Assembly: GCF_011947195.1 (NCBI RefSeq)
Contig: NZ_JAATVY010000014.1
Span: forward strand, 62,001-126,000
DNA length: 64,000 nucleotides
Source of the DNA: Planosporangium thailandense
GTDB lineage: Bacteria; Actinomycetota; Actinomycetes; Mycobacteriales; Micromonosporaceae
Direction of reading: 5' to 3'
A program made the translations under genes and the position numbers. Positions 34,682 through 43,581 of this stretch are shown in pieces. The notes below the pieces were generated by a model. It did no database searches, was not told where the DNA came from, and worked only from the letters and a program-made list of their open reading frames with translations. Within the stretch, counting starts at the first letter, position 1; each line of letters starts with the position of its first letter.

Positions 34682-36093
34682 GCAGGCCCGTCCGCATTCT
34701 CGGCTTCGTCAACCACATCGCCCCCGTGCCCGACATCGAGGACGAAATCCGCCAGGCCTTCGAGTGGGGCGTCGACGTGGTCGTCGCCCAGGGGACCGGC
34801 AGCGACTGGGGGCCGTACTGGCTCGGCTCGGGTGAGCAGGTGTCCGCCAACCAGGCCGCGAACGTCGAGCCCTACGTGCGGGCCGCGCTCCAGCACGGCG
34901 TGCCGTTCGTCTTCTCCTTCGGCATAGCGGGCGCTGACGTGCACCTGGAGACCTGCCTGCGCAGCTTCGACGAGATGTGCGAGCGAAACGGGTGGAGTCC
35001 CGAGGTCGGCGTGGTCCGCTCCGAGATCGGCAAGGACTACCTGGCCGCCGCCGTCGCGGACGGCCCACCGGTCGTGCCCTGCTCCGAAGGCGCCGGACAC
35101 CAGCCACTCACGCTGGCCGACGTCGCGGACGCGGAAAGGGTGGTCGCGCTGATCGGCCCGGAACCGGTGCAGGAGTTGCTCGGCCGCGGCGTGGACGGCG
35201 TGATCACCGGCCGCGCCCTCGACATCGGGCTGTTCATGGCGCTGCCGATGATGCGCGGCATCCCGACCGCGGTCGCCGCCCACGCCGGCAAGCTGCTCGA
35301 GTGCGGTGGCCTCGCCCTGGAGCCGGGTGACTCGGGCCGGAGCATCTGGGCGAGCCTTGACGAGACCGGCTTCGAGGTGCGTTCCCCTTCGAAGCAGGCA
35401 CGGGCCTCGGTCCGCTCGCTGGTGTCGCACACCTTCTACGAGCGCGCGCACCCGACGCTGGAGGAGAACCCCGGCGGCGCCCTCGACCTGTCCCAGGCCA
35501 CCTACCACGAGACCGCGACGGGCATCCGGTGTGCGGGAGCGCAGTGGCACGAGGCGCCGTACACGCTGCTGCTCGAGGGCGCGCGCAGGGAGGGCTTCCG
35601 TGCGGTCACCCTGCTCGGCGTGCGGGAGCCCGAGCTGCTCCGGCAGGCACGCACCTGGACCGATGCCGCCGAGCGGGAGGTGCGGTCCGCACCTCGATTC
35701 GCGGCGCACGTTGCCGCGGGCAGGCTGCGGATCAGCACCCGGATCTTCGGGCTGGACGCGGTGCTCGGAGAACTTGAGCCGAACAGGGCGATCACCGGTC
35801 ACGAGGCCGGTGTGCTCGTCGACGTGGTCGCGGATAACGAGGAGCTGGCCAGGGAGGTGGCGTACTTCGCCTTCATCCGGCTGTTCATCGGCCCTTACCC
35901 GGGACGCAAGACCACCGCGGGCAACGCGGCGGCACCGATCATGCCGGTGGTGATTCCGGTCTCCGACGTCTACACGTTCTCCATCTACCACCTGCTGCCG
36001 TTGGCGGACCCGTTGGAGCCGTTCCGGCTCAGTGTCGAGCGGTTCCCGCGCGCCGGCGCCGTCAAGGAGGAGGCCGCCCATGCGGCTGTATGA
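34678..36093 (+). CDS. AtuA-family protein, copy 2
   Basis: 471 residues. It shares the AtuA architecture but is far from copy 1: ILGFVNHIAPVPDIEDEIRQ, VVVAQGTGSDWGPYWLGSG, then VDGVITGRALDIGLFMALPMM, which lines up with ICGRVTDIALYLGP in copy 1. The end (YTFSIYHLLPLADPLEPFRL) differs. No ferredoxin-like domain is attached; a DUF4387 protein follows instead, with a 14-base overlap. Reaction unknown. Coupled to the ligase by ATGA. Confidence 0.8.
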   Translation: MSRPVRILGFVNHIAPVPDIEDEIRQAFEWGVDVVVAQGTGSDWGPYWLGSGEQVSANQAANVEPYVRAALQHGVPFVFSFGIAGADVHLETCLRSFDEMCERNGWSPEVGVVRSEIGKDYLAAAVADGPPVVPCSEGAGHQPLTLADVADAERVVALIGPEPVQELLGRGVDGVITGRALDIGLFMALPMMRGIPTAVAAHAGKLLECGGLALEPGDSGRSIWASLDETGFEVRSPSKQARASVRSLVSHTFYERAHPTLEENPGGALDLSQATYHETATGIRCAGAQWHEAPYTLLLEGARREGFRAVTLLGVREPELLRQARTWTDAAEREVRSAPRFAAHVAAGRLRISTRIFGLDAVLGELEPNRAITGHEAGVLVDVVADNEELAREVAYFAFIRLFIGPYPGRKTTAGNAAAPIMPVVIPVSDVYTFSIYHLLPLADPLEPFRLSVERFPRAGAVKEEAAHAAV

Positions 36094-36415
36094 GTGCGCG
36101 GACATCATCCGCAGCAAGAACGCCGGACCGTTCACGCTCACCATCGATCTGTTCTTCGGTGACGAGGAACGCTACTCGATCGCCAAGGGCTCGATGCTGC
36201 TCACCGTGGCCGGTGTCGCGCAGGCGTACGGCGTCGAGGAGTCGCGCGTGAAGGGCGTCTACTTCGACGACCGGATCCGCGCCGCCAAGGTCTCGCTGCT
36301 GCGGTGGTCCTCGAGCGCCGACCCGTTCTGCGCTGACATGTTCGGCGCCCACCTGCACACGCCGCTCGCCGATGGCGAGCTGGTCCCAGCTCTTTCCAAA
36401 GGAGTCCCCGCATGA
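36080..36415 (+). CDS. DUF4387 family protein, partner of AtuA-like copy 2
   Basis: 111 residues from ATG 36080, decided by AAGGAGGAGG upstream. The family pattern LYECADIIRSKNAGPFTLTIDLFF followed by YGVEESRVKGVYFDDRIRAAKVSLLR is clear. DUF4387 has no assigned reaction. Overlapping the AtuA-like gene and coupled to the LLM gene by ATGA, it appears to be the small subunit of a second two-part AtuA system. Confidence 0.82.
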   Translation: MRLYECADIIRSKNAGPFTLTIDLFFGDEERYSIAKGSMLLTVAGVAQAYGVEESRVKGVYFDDRIRAAKVSLLRWSSSADPFCADMFGAHLHTPLADGELVPALSKGVPA

Positions 36416-37416
36416 AGTTCGGCATCCTGCTCACTTCCGTGTACGACGCGAGCGTCGACGCGCGTGTCCAGCGTGCCGAGCACGAGGACCTGGTCCGCAC
36501 CTCCGAGCAGCTCGGCTTCGACCTGATGGTCTGCGGGCAACACTTCCTCGGCTCCGAGCTGCGCTACTTCCAGCCGGTCCCGTGGCTGACGCACATGGCA
36601 CAGGTGGCGCCGTCGATGGAGGTGGCCACCGGCATCGTGCTGCTGTCGATGGTGAATCCGGTCGACATCGCCGAGCAGATGGCCACACTGGACGTCCTCA
36701 CCGACGGACGGGCGATTTTCGGCGTCGGCCTCGGCTACAGCGGCCACGAGTTCGACGCGTTCGGGGTCGAGCCGGGCACCCGGGTGGATCGGTTCGAGGA
36801 GTCTCTGAGCCTGGTCAAGCAGCTCTGGAGCGGTGAGGAGGTCGACTTCAGCGGGAAGTTCACCAGCGTGCACGGTGCCCGGCCGTCCGTGCGCCCGATC
36901 CGTGAGGGTGGCATCCCGGTCTGGGTCGGCGGCCAGGCAGCCGGAGCGGTCAAGCGCGCCGCGCGGATGGGTGACGCGTGGTACTCACCGCCGTTTCCCA
37001 CGCACGCCGAGCTGGCCACCCTGCGCAGGCTCTTCCTCGACACCCGGGCCGAGCATGGGCTCTCCCTCGACGGCGACTTCCCGCTGCGCCGTGAGGTGCT
37101 CATCGCACCGAACCGCGTGGCCGGGATGGACGCCGCCCTCGAGCGCTACCGCGCCCGCTACGAGACCTACAAGAAGTGGGGCCTGTCCGGCGAGAACACA
37201 CCGATCGACTCCGGCGAGCAGCTGCGCGCCGACATCCAGGACCGGTTCATCCTCGGCTCCGCCGCGGAGGTCGCCGACGGCTTGGCCAAGCTGGAGGAGG
37301 AGCTCGGCATGACCCACTTCGTGTACAAGCCGCACTGGCCCGGGCTGCCGCACCGCGAGGCAATGAAGCAATTGGAGGAGTTCGGCACCAAGGTGGTCGC
37401 GGAGCTCACCCGATGA
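36412..37416 (+). CDS. LLM-class flavin-dependent oxidoreductase, copy 2
   Basis: 334 residues. Same landmarks as copy 1: CGQHFLGSELRYFQPVPWLTHMA, MVNPVDIAEQMATLDVLTDGR, GVGLGYSGHEFDAFGV and PVWVGGQAAGAVKRAARMGD, ending PHWPGLPHREAMKQLEEFG. Likely FMN- or F420-dependent oxygenase or reductase on an intermediate after CoA ligation. ATGA overlaps both sides. Confidence 0.9.
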   Translation: MKFGILLTSVYDASVDARVQRAEHEDLVRTSEQLGFDLMVCGQHFLGSELRYFQPVPWLTHMAQVAPSMEVATGIVLLSMVNPVDIAEQMATLDVLTDGRAIFGVGLGYSGHEFDAFGVEPGTRVDRFEESLSLVKQLWSGEEVDFSGKFTSVHGARPSVRPIREGGIPVWVGGQAAGAVKRAARMGDAWYSPPFPTHAELATLRRLFLDTRAEHGLSLDGDFPLRREVLIAPNRVAGMDAALERYRARYETYKKWGLSGENTPIDSGEQLRADIQDRFILGSAAEVADGLAKLEEELGMTHFVYKPHWPGLPHREAMKQLEEFGTKVVAELTR

Positions 37417-38309
37417 GGGTCGAGGCGGGGCAGGTTGCGGTCGTCACCGGGGCGGCGAGCGGGATTGGCCGGGCAATGGTCGACGCGTTCGTGGCGCGCG
37501 GGCTCGTCGTGGTCCTCGCGGACGTGGAGAAGGAGGCCCTTGAGCGCGCCGTCGCCGAGGTGTCCGCGACCGGCGCCACCGCCGAGGGCCATGTCGTCGA
37601 CGTCGGCACACCGGACCGGTTGGAGGTGCTCGCGGACCACGTGCTCTCGACGTACGGCCGGGTCGATGTGATCTGCAACAACGCCGGTGTGGTCACCTCG
37701 CGCCGACCCGTGTGGGAGCAGTCATTCGCCGACCTGGAGTGGACCACGCGTGTCAACTTCTACGGTGTGGCCAACGGGGTTCGTGCGTTCGTCCCACACA
37801 TGGTCCGCGCCGGACGCGGCCACGTCGTGAACACCGCGTCGATGGCGGGCCTGTCCACGATTCCAGGTGGCGGCAACGGCGTGTACTCGGCCACCAAGCA
37901 CGCCGTCATCGGGCTCTCCGAGACCCTGGCCGTTGAGCTGGCCCGGGCGGCACCGGAGGTCGGCGTGACCGTGCTCTGCCCCGGTCCGGTTCCGAGCCGG
38001 ATTCACGACGCCGCACGCAACCGCCCCGCGTCACTGGTGGCCGATCCGCCGGCCACAGAGCCTGACGGTCTGCCGAAGCCGGACTTCGGCCTGGAGTTGC
38101 AGAAGGTTCCGGCCGAGGTTGTGGCCGAGCAGGTGGTCGACGCCATCGAGTCCCGTCGCGCCTACGTGGTGACGGCACCCGACATCGTGCCGCTCGCCAA
38201 GGCCCGGGTCGACGCACTGTTGTCGGCGCTGGCTGGTGAAGCTCGCAACCGCGGGAACGCAGGCGATGCTGCGCGCTGGGGCGTGCGAACGACGTGGGAG
38301 GCACCCTGA
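37413..38309 (+). CDS. Short-chain dehydrogenase/reductase, classical, extended C-terminus
   Basis: 298 residues from ATG 37413. [10 protein letters not shown] cofactor loop, CNNAGVVTS, catalytic NTASMAGL and [15 protein letters not shown], then [18 protein letters not shown]. The C-terminal third is longer than in the other SDRs here, with [21 protein letters not shown], typical of SDRs with a substrate-binding extension. Last recognisable gene of operon C. Confidence 0.9.
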   Translation: MRVEAGQVAVVTGAASGIGRAMVDAFVARGLVVVLADVEKEALERAVAEVSATGATAEGHVVDVGTPDRLEVLADHVLSTYGRVDVICNNAGVVTSRRPVWEQSFADLEWTTRVNFYGVANGVRAFVPHMVRAGRGHVVNTASMAGLSTIPGGGNGVYSATKHAVIGLSETLAVELARAAPEVGVTVLCPGPVPSRIHDAARNRPASLVADPPATEPDGLPKPDFGLELQKVPAEVVAEQVVDAIESRRAYVVTAPDIVPLAKARVDALLSALAGEARNRGNAGDAARWGVRTTWEAP

Positions 38310-39276
38310 TGGAAGAGACCATCTCCAGGATGGCCGGCTCGGAGCACGCGGATCAGCCAGGAAAGTCGCAAAATTCGAGATGATCGCCGCTGGGATCGGT
38401 AGACCGGTACGGCAGCGCACCACCACCAACGGCACCCCAATGACCAGAGAGCCTCAGGTGTGAGCAAACCCTGGCAGGTCCTGATTCCGTTGATGAGCGC
38501 CATTCGGGCCAGTCACGGGGTCGCCGCAGTTATGGCGGATCTGCCACAAGTGGCCTGGGCACGACAATGCTGCTCAACCCGCCCTCGGTACGTGTGGCGC
38601 CAAGGTTCGGCATCCGCTCGGCCTTCGCCCACGACGAATGCGCGGTGTCGCTGACCGGCGACAGATCGTGGATTGGCGCGCGACACGACGTAGACACGCT
38701 GGAGGGCCTCGTCGTCGCCAGACGACTGGGGTGCGGCTCCGCAACATCTGCCCTATGCCGGTCGTTACCCTGCGAGGTAATCGCTTGCGACACCAGCGCG
38801 GAAGCTGCGGCGAGGACCACGAAAGTCGTGGTGGTTGCAGACATAGCTAATTCAGAGGAGCCCGCCTTCCTCAACCCGCACGGCGCTGGGATTGCACTCC
38901 GTAACCCGGTCGGTGCAATGCGGGCGGCCCTGTCCCTGCCGGAGAACTGATGGCCGAGGCGCGTGGGGTTCGGTTCGAGCGGGACGCGGATCCGTGGGGC
39001 AGATCAGATCATCCTCAAGCGGCCGCAGGCGACGAGCACGTTCGACCTGCCTGGGCCGAGCGTGAAATCGCCGGTGGCGGTCGGGCTGAAGCAGCATCCA
39101 ACGAGGTGGAGCTGATGGACCTGTCATTCCAGGTGGCGACGTTCGTCGGATACGGCCGGATGGGGGTGTCGCTGGCGATGACCGACGACCTGCCCGAGAG
39201 GAGTACGCCGACCCCGGCGCAACGCTTGCTCCATGGCAGCAGCCGGTGCAGGTCGTCTGATCCGCCGCCGGCGCCA
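38310..39276 (+). pseudogene. About 1 kb of decayed coding sequence after operon C
   Basis: No intact gene. An open frame at 38567-38950 with partly coding-like base use ends IALRNPVGAMRAALSLPEN. From 38950 a frame starting MAEARGVRFERDADPWG seems to continue in a second frame (ADQIILKRPQATSTFDLPG, PVAVGLKQHPTRWS) and then a third (ELMDLSFQVATFVGYGRMGVS). This suggests two small genes broken by indels. I do not recognise the families. Confidence 0.4.
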
Positions 39277-39310
39277 AGAGGCCTCGATCCGAGCCGGGAT
39301 CGAGGCCTCT
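39277..39310. terminator. Perfect intrinsic terminator hairpin
   Basis: AGAGGCCTCGATCC and GGATCGAGGCCTCT form a perfect 14-base stem with a six-base loop, followed by TCGTTGTTCT. It separates operon C remnants from the convergent SDR and is the clearest terminator in the window. Confidence 0.88.
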
Positions 39311-39325
39311 TCGTTGTTCTGTGGT

Positions 39326-40090
39326 TCACTTCGCGGTGATGCCGCCGTCCACGGGGATGGTCACGCCGGTGACGTACGAGGACAGATCGCTGGCCAGGAA
39401 CAGTGCCACCTTGGCGATCTCGCTGGGATCGGCAGCCCGTCCCATTGGGATGGTCGCGAAGAACGCCTGCTTGCGCTTCTCGATCTCTTCCGGGTCATCG
39501 ATGCGGAAGAATGCCGGCAGACCCGGGGTCTCCACCGATCCCGGGGCGATCGCGTTGACCCGAATGCCCTCGGTGGCGAACGCGAGCGCCATCGAGCGGA
39601 CCAGTGCGATCACGCCACCCTTCGTGAAGGAGTACATCGGGCTGTACGGCGAGCCGATCAGGCCCGAGGTCGAGCTGGTGAAGATCACCGAGGCGTTCCC
39701 GGCGGCCTTGAGCGCGTCGGTCAGGTACCCGCTGAGGAAGAACGACGCCCGTGCGTTGATCTCCAGGCCGGTGTTCCATTCCTCCTCGGTCAGGTCGAGA
39801 CCGGCCGCACCCGGGATGCCGACGTTGTTGAAGAGCACGTGCAGCGCACCGTGCTCGGCGGTCACCTGCTCGGCGAGTGCCTTTAGCGCCCCGAGGTCGC
39901 GGACGTCGACGACCGACGAGGTGGCGCTGCCGCCCTCGGCCTCGATGGCCGTGACCGTCTCCTTGGCGGCCTCCGCGTTCACGTCGACGACGATGACATG
40001 GGCGCCCTCGCGGGCGAACAGCTCGGCAGCTGCGCGGCCCATGCCGGAGGCCCCGGCGGTGATCAGCGCGACCTTGTCCTTGAGAAGCAT
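39326..40090 (-). CDS. Short-chain dehydrogenase/reductase, paralogue of the 11903 gene
   Basis: 254 residues from ATG 40090 (GGAG upstream). TAGASGMGRA cofactor loop, FNNVGIPGAAG, catalytic FTSSTSGL and PMYSFTKGGV, C-terminus GVTIPVDGGITAK. It shares GSP(F/Y)SP(L/M)YS and the C-terminus with the SDR at 11903. Second gene of a two-gene operon after the flavoenzyme, 34 bases apart. Confidence 0.92.
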   Translation of the reverse strand: MLLKDKVALITAGASGMGRAAAELFAREGAHVIVVDVNAEAAKETVTAIEAEGGSATSSVVDVRDLGALKALAEQVTAEHGALHVLFNNVGIPGAAGLDLTEEEWNTGLEINARASFFLSGYLTDALKAAGNASVIFTSSTSGLIGSPYSPMYSFTKGGVIALVRSMALAFATEGIRVNAIAPGSVETPGLPAFFRIDDPEEIEKRKQAFFATIPMGRAADPSEIAKVALFLASDLSSYVTGVTIPVDGGITAK

Positions 40091-40124
40091 GGTGTCTCCG
40101 TTTTCCTTCGGTTTCGGTTCGGCT

Positions 40125-42122
40125 TCAGGCGGTGACGAGCTGCTCGGCGAGCGCCCAGGCCTGTCGGGTGGCGAACACCAGGCGCCGTGGTGCGTAGGCG
40201 TCGCCAAGGATGTGCACGTCCGGCAGGTCGGCGTGCAACTCGTCGTACAGGGTGGGATCGGAGACGCTACCGCAGGCGAGCACGACCGAGTCGAACTCGC
40301 CGTGCGTGCGGCTCTTCCAGGAGTACACGTGACGGCTCTCGACCGTGTGCCGGTCGATACGCACGACCTCCTCATTGAAGTGGAAGCGTACGTTGTTGTC
40401 GTCCAACCGGCCCAGGATGCCGCCGATGATGTAGCGACCCATCAGCGGCGCCGCCTGTGCGGTGGCGTAGATGACCGTCACCTCGTGGCCGTTGCTGGCT
40501 AGGTGGTCGGCGACCGAGAGGGGAGCGACGTGGTCATCCTGCGCCACTACCAGCACCCGGTGGCCGGGAGCCGCACGTCCGGCGAGCACGTTGCGGATGT
40601 CGTGCACGTGGTCGGCCTCGACGCCCTGGATCGCCGGGGTGCGGGGCCCGGCGCCGGTGGCGACGGCCACCACGTCGGCACCCGCGGCGCGGACGTCGTC
40701 GGCGGTTGCGCGCTTGCCGAGCGTGACCTTGACGCCGAGGCCTTTGAGGCGACGGCGCTGCCAGGCGAGGTACTCGCCGTACATCTCGTGCCGGGGCGCC
40801 ATCGGCGCGTAGCGGAGCTGGCCGCCGAGCTCGTCCTCAGCCTCCCAGAGCTCCACGTCGAGGCCAGCCTCGCTGGTCAGTGCGGCGAGCTCCATGCCGG
40901 CCGGGCCACCGCCGACGACCAGCAGCCGGCGGCTGGTCCTCGGCCGCGGCCACGGCCCCTCCACTTCGTGGCTGGTGCCCGGGTTCACCGCGCAGCCGAA
41001 CGGCAGGCCCTCCACGTAGCGGCGGCTGATGCACTCGTTGCCGCCCACGCACGGCCGGATGTCGGCGAGCCGGCCCTCGCGTGCCTTGAGCAGCACCTCG
41101 CCGTCGGCGATGTGCGCCCGCGCCATGCCGACGATGTCGGCGCTGCCGGAGCTGAGCACCCGCTCGGCGACCTCCGGTCCGTTGATGCGGCCGGTGTGCA
41201 CGACGGGGAGCGAGATGCCCTTCTTCAGCTCGGCGGCGAGCCCGGCGAACTGGGCCGGGTCGAAGTACGTCGGCTGGATGTAGCTCGGGTTGCCCCACGG
41301 ACTGCCAATGACGCCGTGCACGTAGTCGATCAGCCCCGTGGACTCGAAGTACTGCGCGAGCTCGACGCCGCCCGGTACGTCGTACCCGCCGGGGACCTCC
41401 TCGCGGATGTTGAGCCGGATGCCGAGCGTCATGCTCGTGCCGATCACCTCGCGGATCGCCTGCATCGTCTCCACCGCGAATCGGCATCGGTTCTCCAGAG
41501 AGCCGCCGTAGCGGTCGGTGCGGTGGTTGGTGTGCGGGGACAGGAACCACTCGTGCAGATCGTCGTGGTTGAGATGAAGCTCGACCCCGTCGGCGCGCCC
41601 CTGCATGGATAGCCGGGCGGACTCGGCGTACTCCTTGACGAACGCGTCGATGTCGTTCTGGTTCATTACGTGCGGCATCAGGTTGATCGTCGGCGCGCTC
41701 ATCACGTGGGAGGCGCCGTGTGGCATGCCGCCCTGGTGCACCATCTGCACCGAAACGGTGGCACCGTGTGCATGTAGCGCGTCGGAGAACTGCTGAACGC
41801 GTTCGACGAAGAAAGGCAGCCGGAAGAATCCCAGCGTGGCCGCCCCGACCCCGGTCGGCTCGAAACCTGGGATGAGGTGGTTCTTCACGTGGGTGGACAG
41901 ACTCGCCACCCAGGCGACCCCGTCGTTGCGGACCCGCTGCTCGAAGTAGGCGATGTTGCGGGCGGCGTCCTCGTCGGTGCCGTAGATGTTGCCGATCGCC
42001 GACGCGTGCGGGGGCAGCATGACCCGGTTGCGAAGTTGCATCGTCCCCACCGTGATCGGCGAGAACAGGTGAGGAAACCCGTGGGCGGCGGCACTCCCCG
42101 GAGCGTCGGTGGTCTGGGTCAT
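40125..42122 (-). CDS. Old Yellow Enzyme-type FMN/FAD oxidoreductase (2,4-dienoyl-CoA reductase / BaiCD-like)
   Basis: 665 residues from ATG 42122 (GGGAGCC upstream). The N-terminal FMN barrel carries HLFSPITVGTMQLRNRVMLPP, VELHLNHDDLHEWFLSPHTNHR and GMARAHIADGE. Then comes the iron-sulfur linker RPCVGGNECI...GCAVNP, in which the second of the four usual Cys is Gly. The C-terminal FAD/NAD domain starts LLVVGGGPAGMELA. Members reduce unsaturated acyl-CoAs or steroid-like enones. It may reduce a conjugated double bond in the pathway. Confidence 0.9.
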   Translation of the reverse strand: MTQTTDAPGSAAAHGFPHLFSPITVGTMQLRNRVMLPPHASAIGNIYGTDEDAARNIAYFEQRVRNDGVAWVASLSTHVKNHLIPGFEPTGVGAATLGFFRLPFFVERVQQFSDALHAHGATVSVQMVHQGGMPHGASHVMSAPTINLMPHVMNQNDIDAFVKEYAESARLSMQGRADGVELHLNHDDLHEWFLSPHTNHRTDRYGGSLENRCRFAVETMQAIREVIGTSMTLGIRLNIREEVPGGYDVPGGVELAQYFESTGLIDYVHGVIGSPWGNPSYIQPTYFDPAQFAGLAAELKKGISLPVVHTGRINGPEVAERVLSSGSADIVGMARAHIADGEVLLKAREGRLADIRPCVGGNECISRRYVEGLPFGCAVNPGTSHEVEGPWPRPRTSRRLLVVGGGPAGMELAALTSEAGLDVELWEAEDELGGQLRYAPMAPRHEMYGEYLAWQRRRLKGLGVKVTLGKRATADDVRAAGADVVAVATGAGPRTPAIQGVEADHVHDIRNVLAGRAAPGHRVLVVAQDDHVAPLSVADHLASNGHEVTVIYATAQAAPLMGRYIIGGILGRLDDNNVRFHFNEEVVRIDRHTVESRHVYSWKSRTHGEFDSVVLACGSVSDPTLYDELHADLPDVHILGDAYAPRRLVFATRQAWALAEQLVTA

Positions 42123-42217
42123 CGGCAGGCTCCCAACGTCGGCGTGGTTGACATCACTATTTGTAGCATGTCTATGCGTATGATTACTAGGGACAAGCCT
42201 TGATTGAAGGCCGACCC
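42123..42217 (-). promoter_or_regulatory. AT-rich upstream region of the Old Yellow Enzyme operon
   Basis: The segment 42152-42190 is AT-rich (CACTATTTGTAGCATG, TATGCGTATGATTACTAG) and lies just before the flavoenzyme start. It resembles the islands at other operon fronts and probably holds the promoter. Confidence 0.45.
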
Positions 42218-43252
42218 TCAGGTCACGAGCGGCAGCACCTCCGCGCCGAACCGGCGCATCTGCTCGAAGCTCTCTCCGACCGGCATCCCCGGCCACTGCA
42301 GGCGGAGCGCGAAGTCGGTCATCCCCACGTCCCGGCGCAGCGCGCTCAGCCCGTTCGCGACGCCCTGCGGCGTGTCGAGCAGAAGCCGTGGGAGAGCGCC
42401 TCGGTGCTTTTGCCGATTCGCTCGTCACGCATGGCGGTGGCACCGACGTCGCCCACTGCCCATACCCACTTCAGGTAGGTCCGGCTGCGCCCGTTCACGA
42501 ATGGCTCGATCCGCGCGGCCGCCTCCTCGGCGGAGTTGGCGATGTAGAGGTCATGCCGGACCGGGACGGTGTTCGCGGCAACTCGGCCGAAGTCCTCGCG
42601 CCTGCGGAGGTGCGTCGCGTGCAGCGTGCGTAGCGGGTCCTGGTCCACCAACGGTGGCGGGTACAACGTGTCGCCAATGCGTGCCGCACGGTCGGCCGAG
42701 GCGGCGCGCCCCCGCCCACTCAGATTGGTGGTCCCGGTCGCTGCGCTGGAGCGGCCACCGGCCGGTCGGACTCCACGTCGAAGAACCGGCCGTGTGGTGA
42801 ACTGGGTCCCCCGACCACAGTCGCGCGCATCACTTGCACCGCCTCCTCCGGCGCGCGGTCCGTTCGGAGCGCGTCACGCCGAACAGGTCGAACTCGCGGT
42901 CGGTGTAGCCCAGGCCCACGCTGCACACCACCAGACTGCCGGACACAGCATCCAGTGTGGCCACCTGCGCAGCGGCGTCGACCGGGTGCAGCAACGGGAG
43001 GAGCAGGAACGCGGTGCCCAGGCGGATTTTCCGGAAGCGGTGGGCAAGGTTTGCGGGCTAGGGGACCGGCTGGTAGAAACGCGAGCCCTCGGGCAGGACG
43101 TGCTGGCCGCTGGCGATCAGACTGAGGTCGAACCTCCGGCCCTCCTCGATGAGCGCGACGTGCTCGGCGAACTGGTCGGCCGGCGGAACCTCGGGGCCGC
43201 CGGCCGACCAGCCCAGCACGAGCCCCGTTCGCAGCTCCGTCGTCTCGTCCAT
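42218..43252 (-). pseudogene. Frameshifted LLM-class flavin oxidoreductase, copy 3
   Basis: The pieces of one LLM enzyme lie in order but in different frames. Residues from ATG 43252 read DQFAEHVALIEEGRRFDLSLIASGQHVLPEGSRFYQPVP (two parts) and then hit a stop at 43058. A middle part reads EEAVQVMRATVVGG and GRFFDVESDRPVA (42720-42926). The C-terminal part (42346-42666) reads VRHDLYIANSAEEAAARIEPFV, and the protein would end RFGAEVLPLVT at 42218. At least three indels, so not functional. Confidence 0.75.
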
Positions 43253-43419
43253 CAGCGCAACTCCTGTCCGACGGGGAAGCCGTGAAGGACTTCTCGTGAA
43301 GAGTCGTCTCCGGGTGTTGTCAATTGGGCATCATTGGAGATAATGATTAGCATGATTAGCGACGATGCCGGCAGCCTGCACACCAATGCGTACGACGAGG
43401 CGGTGACCACTCCCACCCG
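43253..43419. promoter_or_regulatory. AT-rich divergent region upstream of the fifth catabolic operon
   Basis: Positions 43331-43367 hold GATAATGATTAGCATG and a second GATTAGC, a direct repeat of TGATTAGC ten bases apart, similar to the GATTAGCA element near 5247. A short frame from ATG 43352 (ISDDAGSLHTNAYDEAVTT) may be the start of the small gene at 43420, separated from it by a frameshift. Confidence 0.45.
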
Positions 43420-43581
43420 TTGTCGGTGCGCCAGGCGCTGGCCATCCAGATGATCATCGACGTGGAGTGGGGACTGGCGGACAACGAGATGGGCGAGTTT
43501 CGCGTCGCCGACGTGCGGCGACGCGGCGGTGAGGAAACCCGTGCCGGGGATGCGGCGTGGCTATCTGGAGGTGGATGGTGA
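43420..43581 (+). CDS. Small or truncated ORF coupled to the thiolase
   Basis: 53 codons from TTG 43420 (SVRQALAIQMIIDVEWGLADN, EFRVADVRRRGGEETRAGD), ending in a GTGA overlap with the thiolase start. Third codon positions are G/C-rich, so it looks coding. It may be the C-terminal part of a gene whose first 20 codons (from 43352) are in another frame. Family not recognised. Confidence 0.35.
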   Translation: MSVRQALAIQMIIDVEWGLADNEMGEFRVADVRRRGGEETRAGDAAWLSGGGW

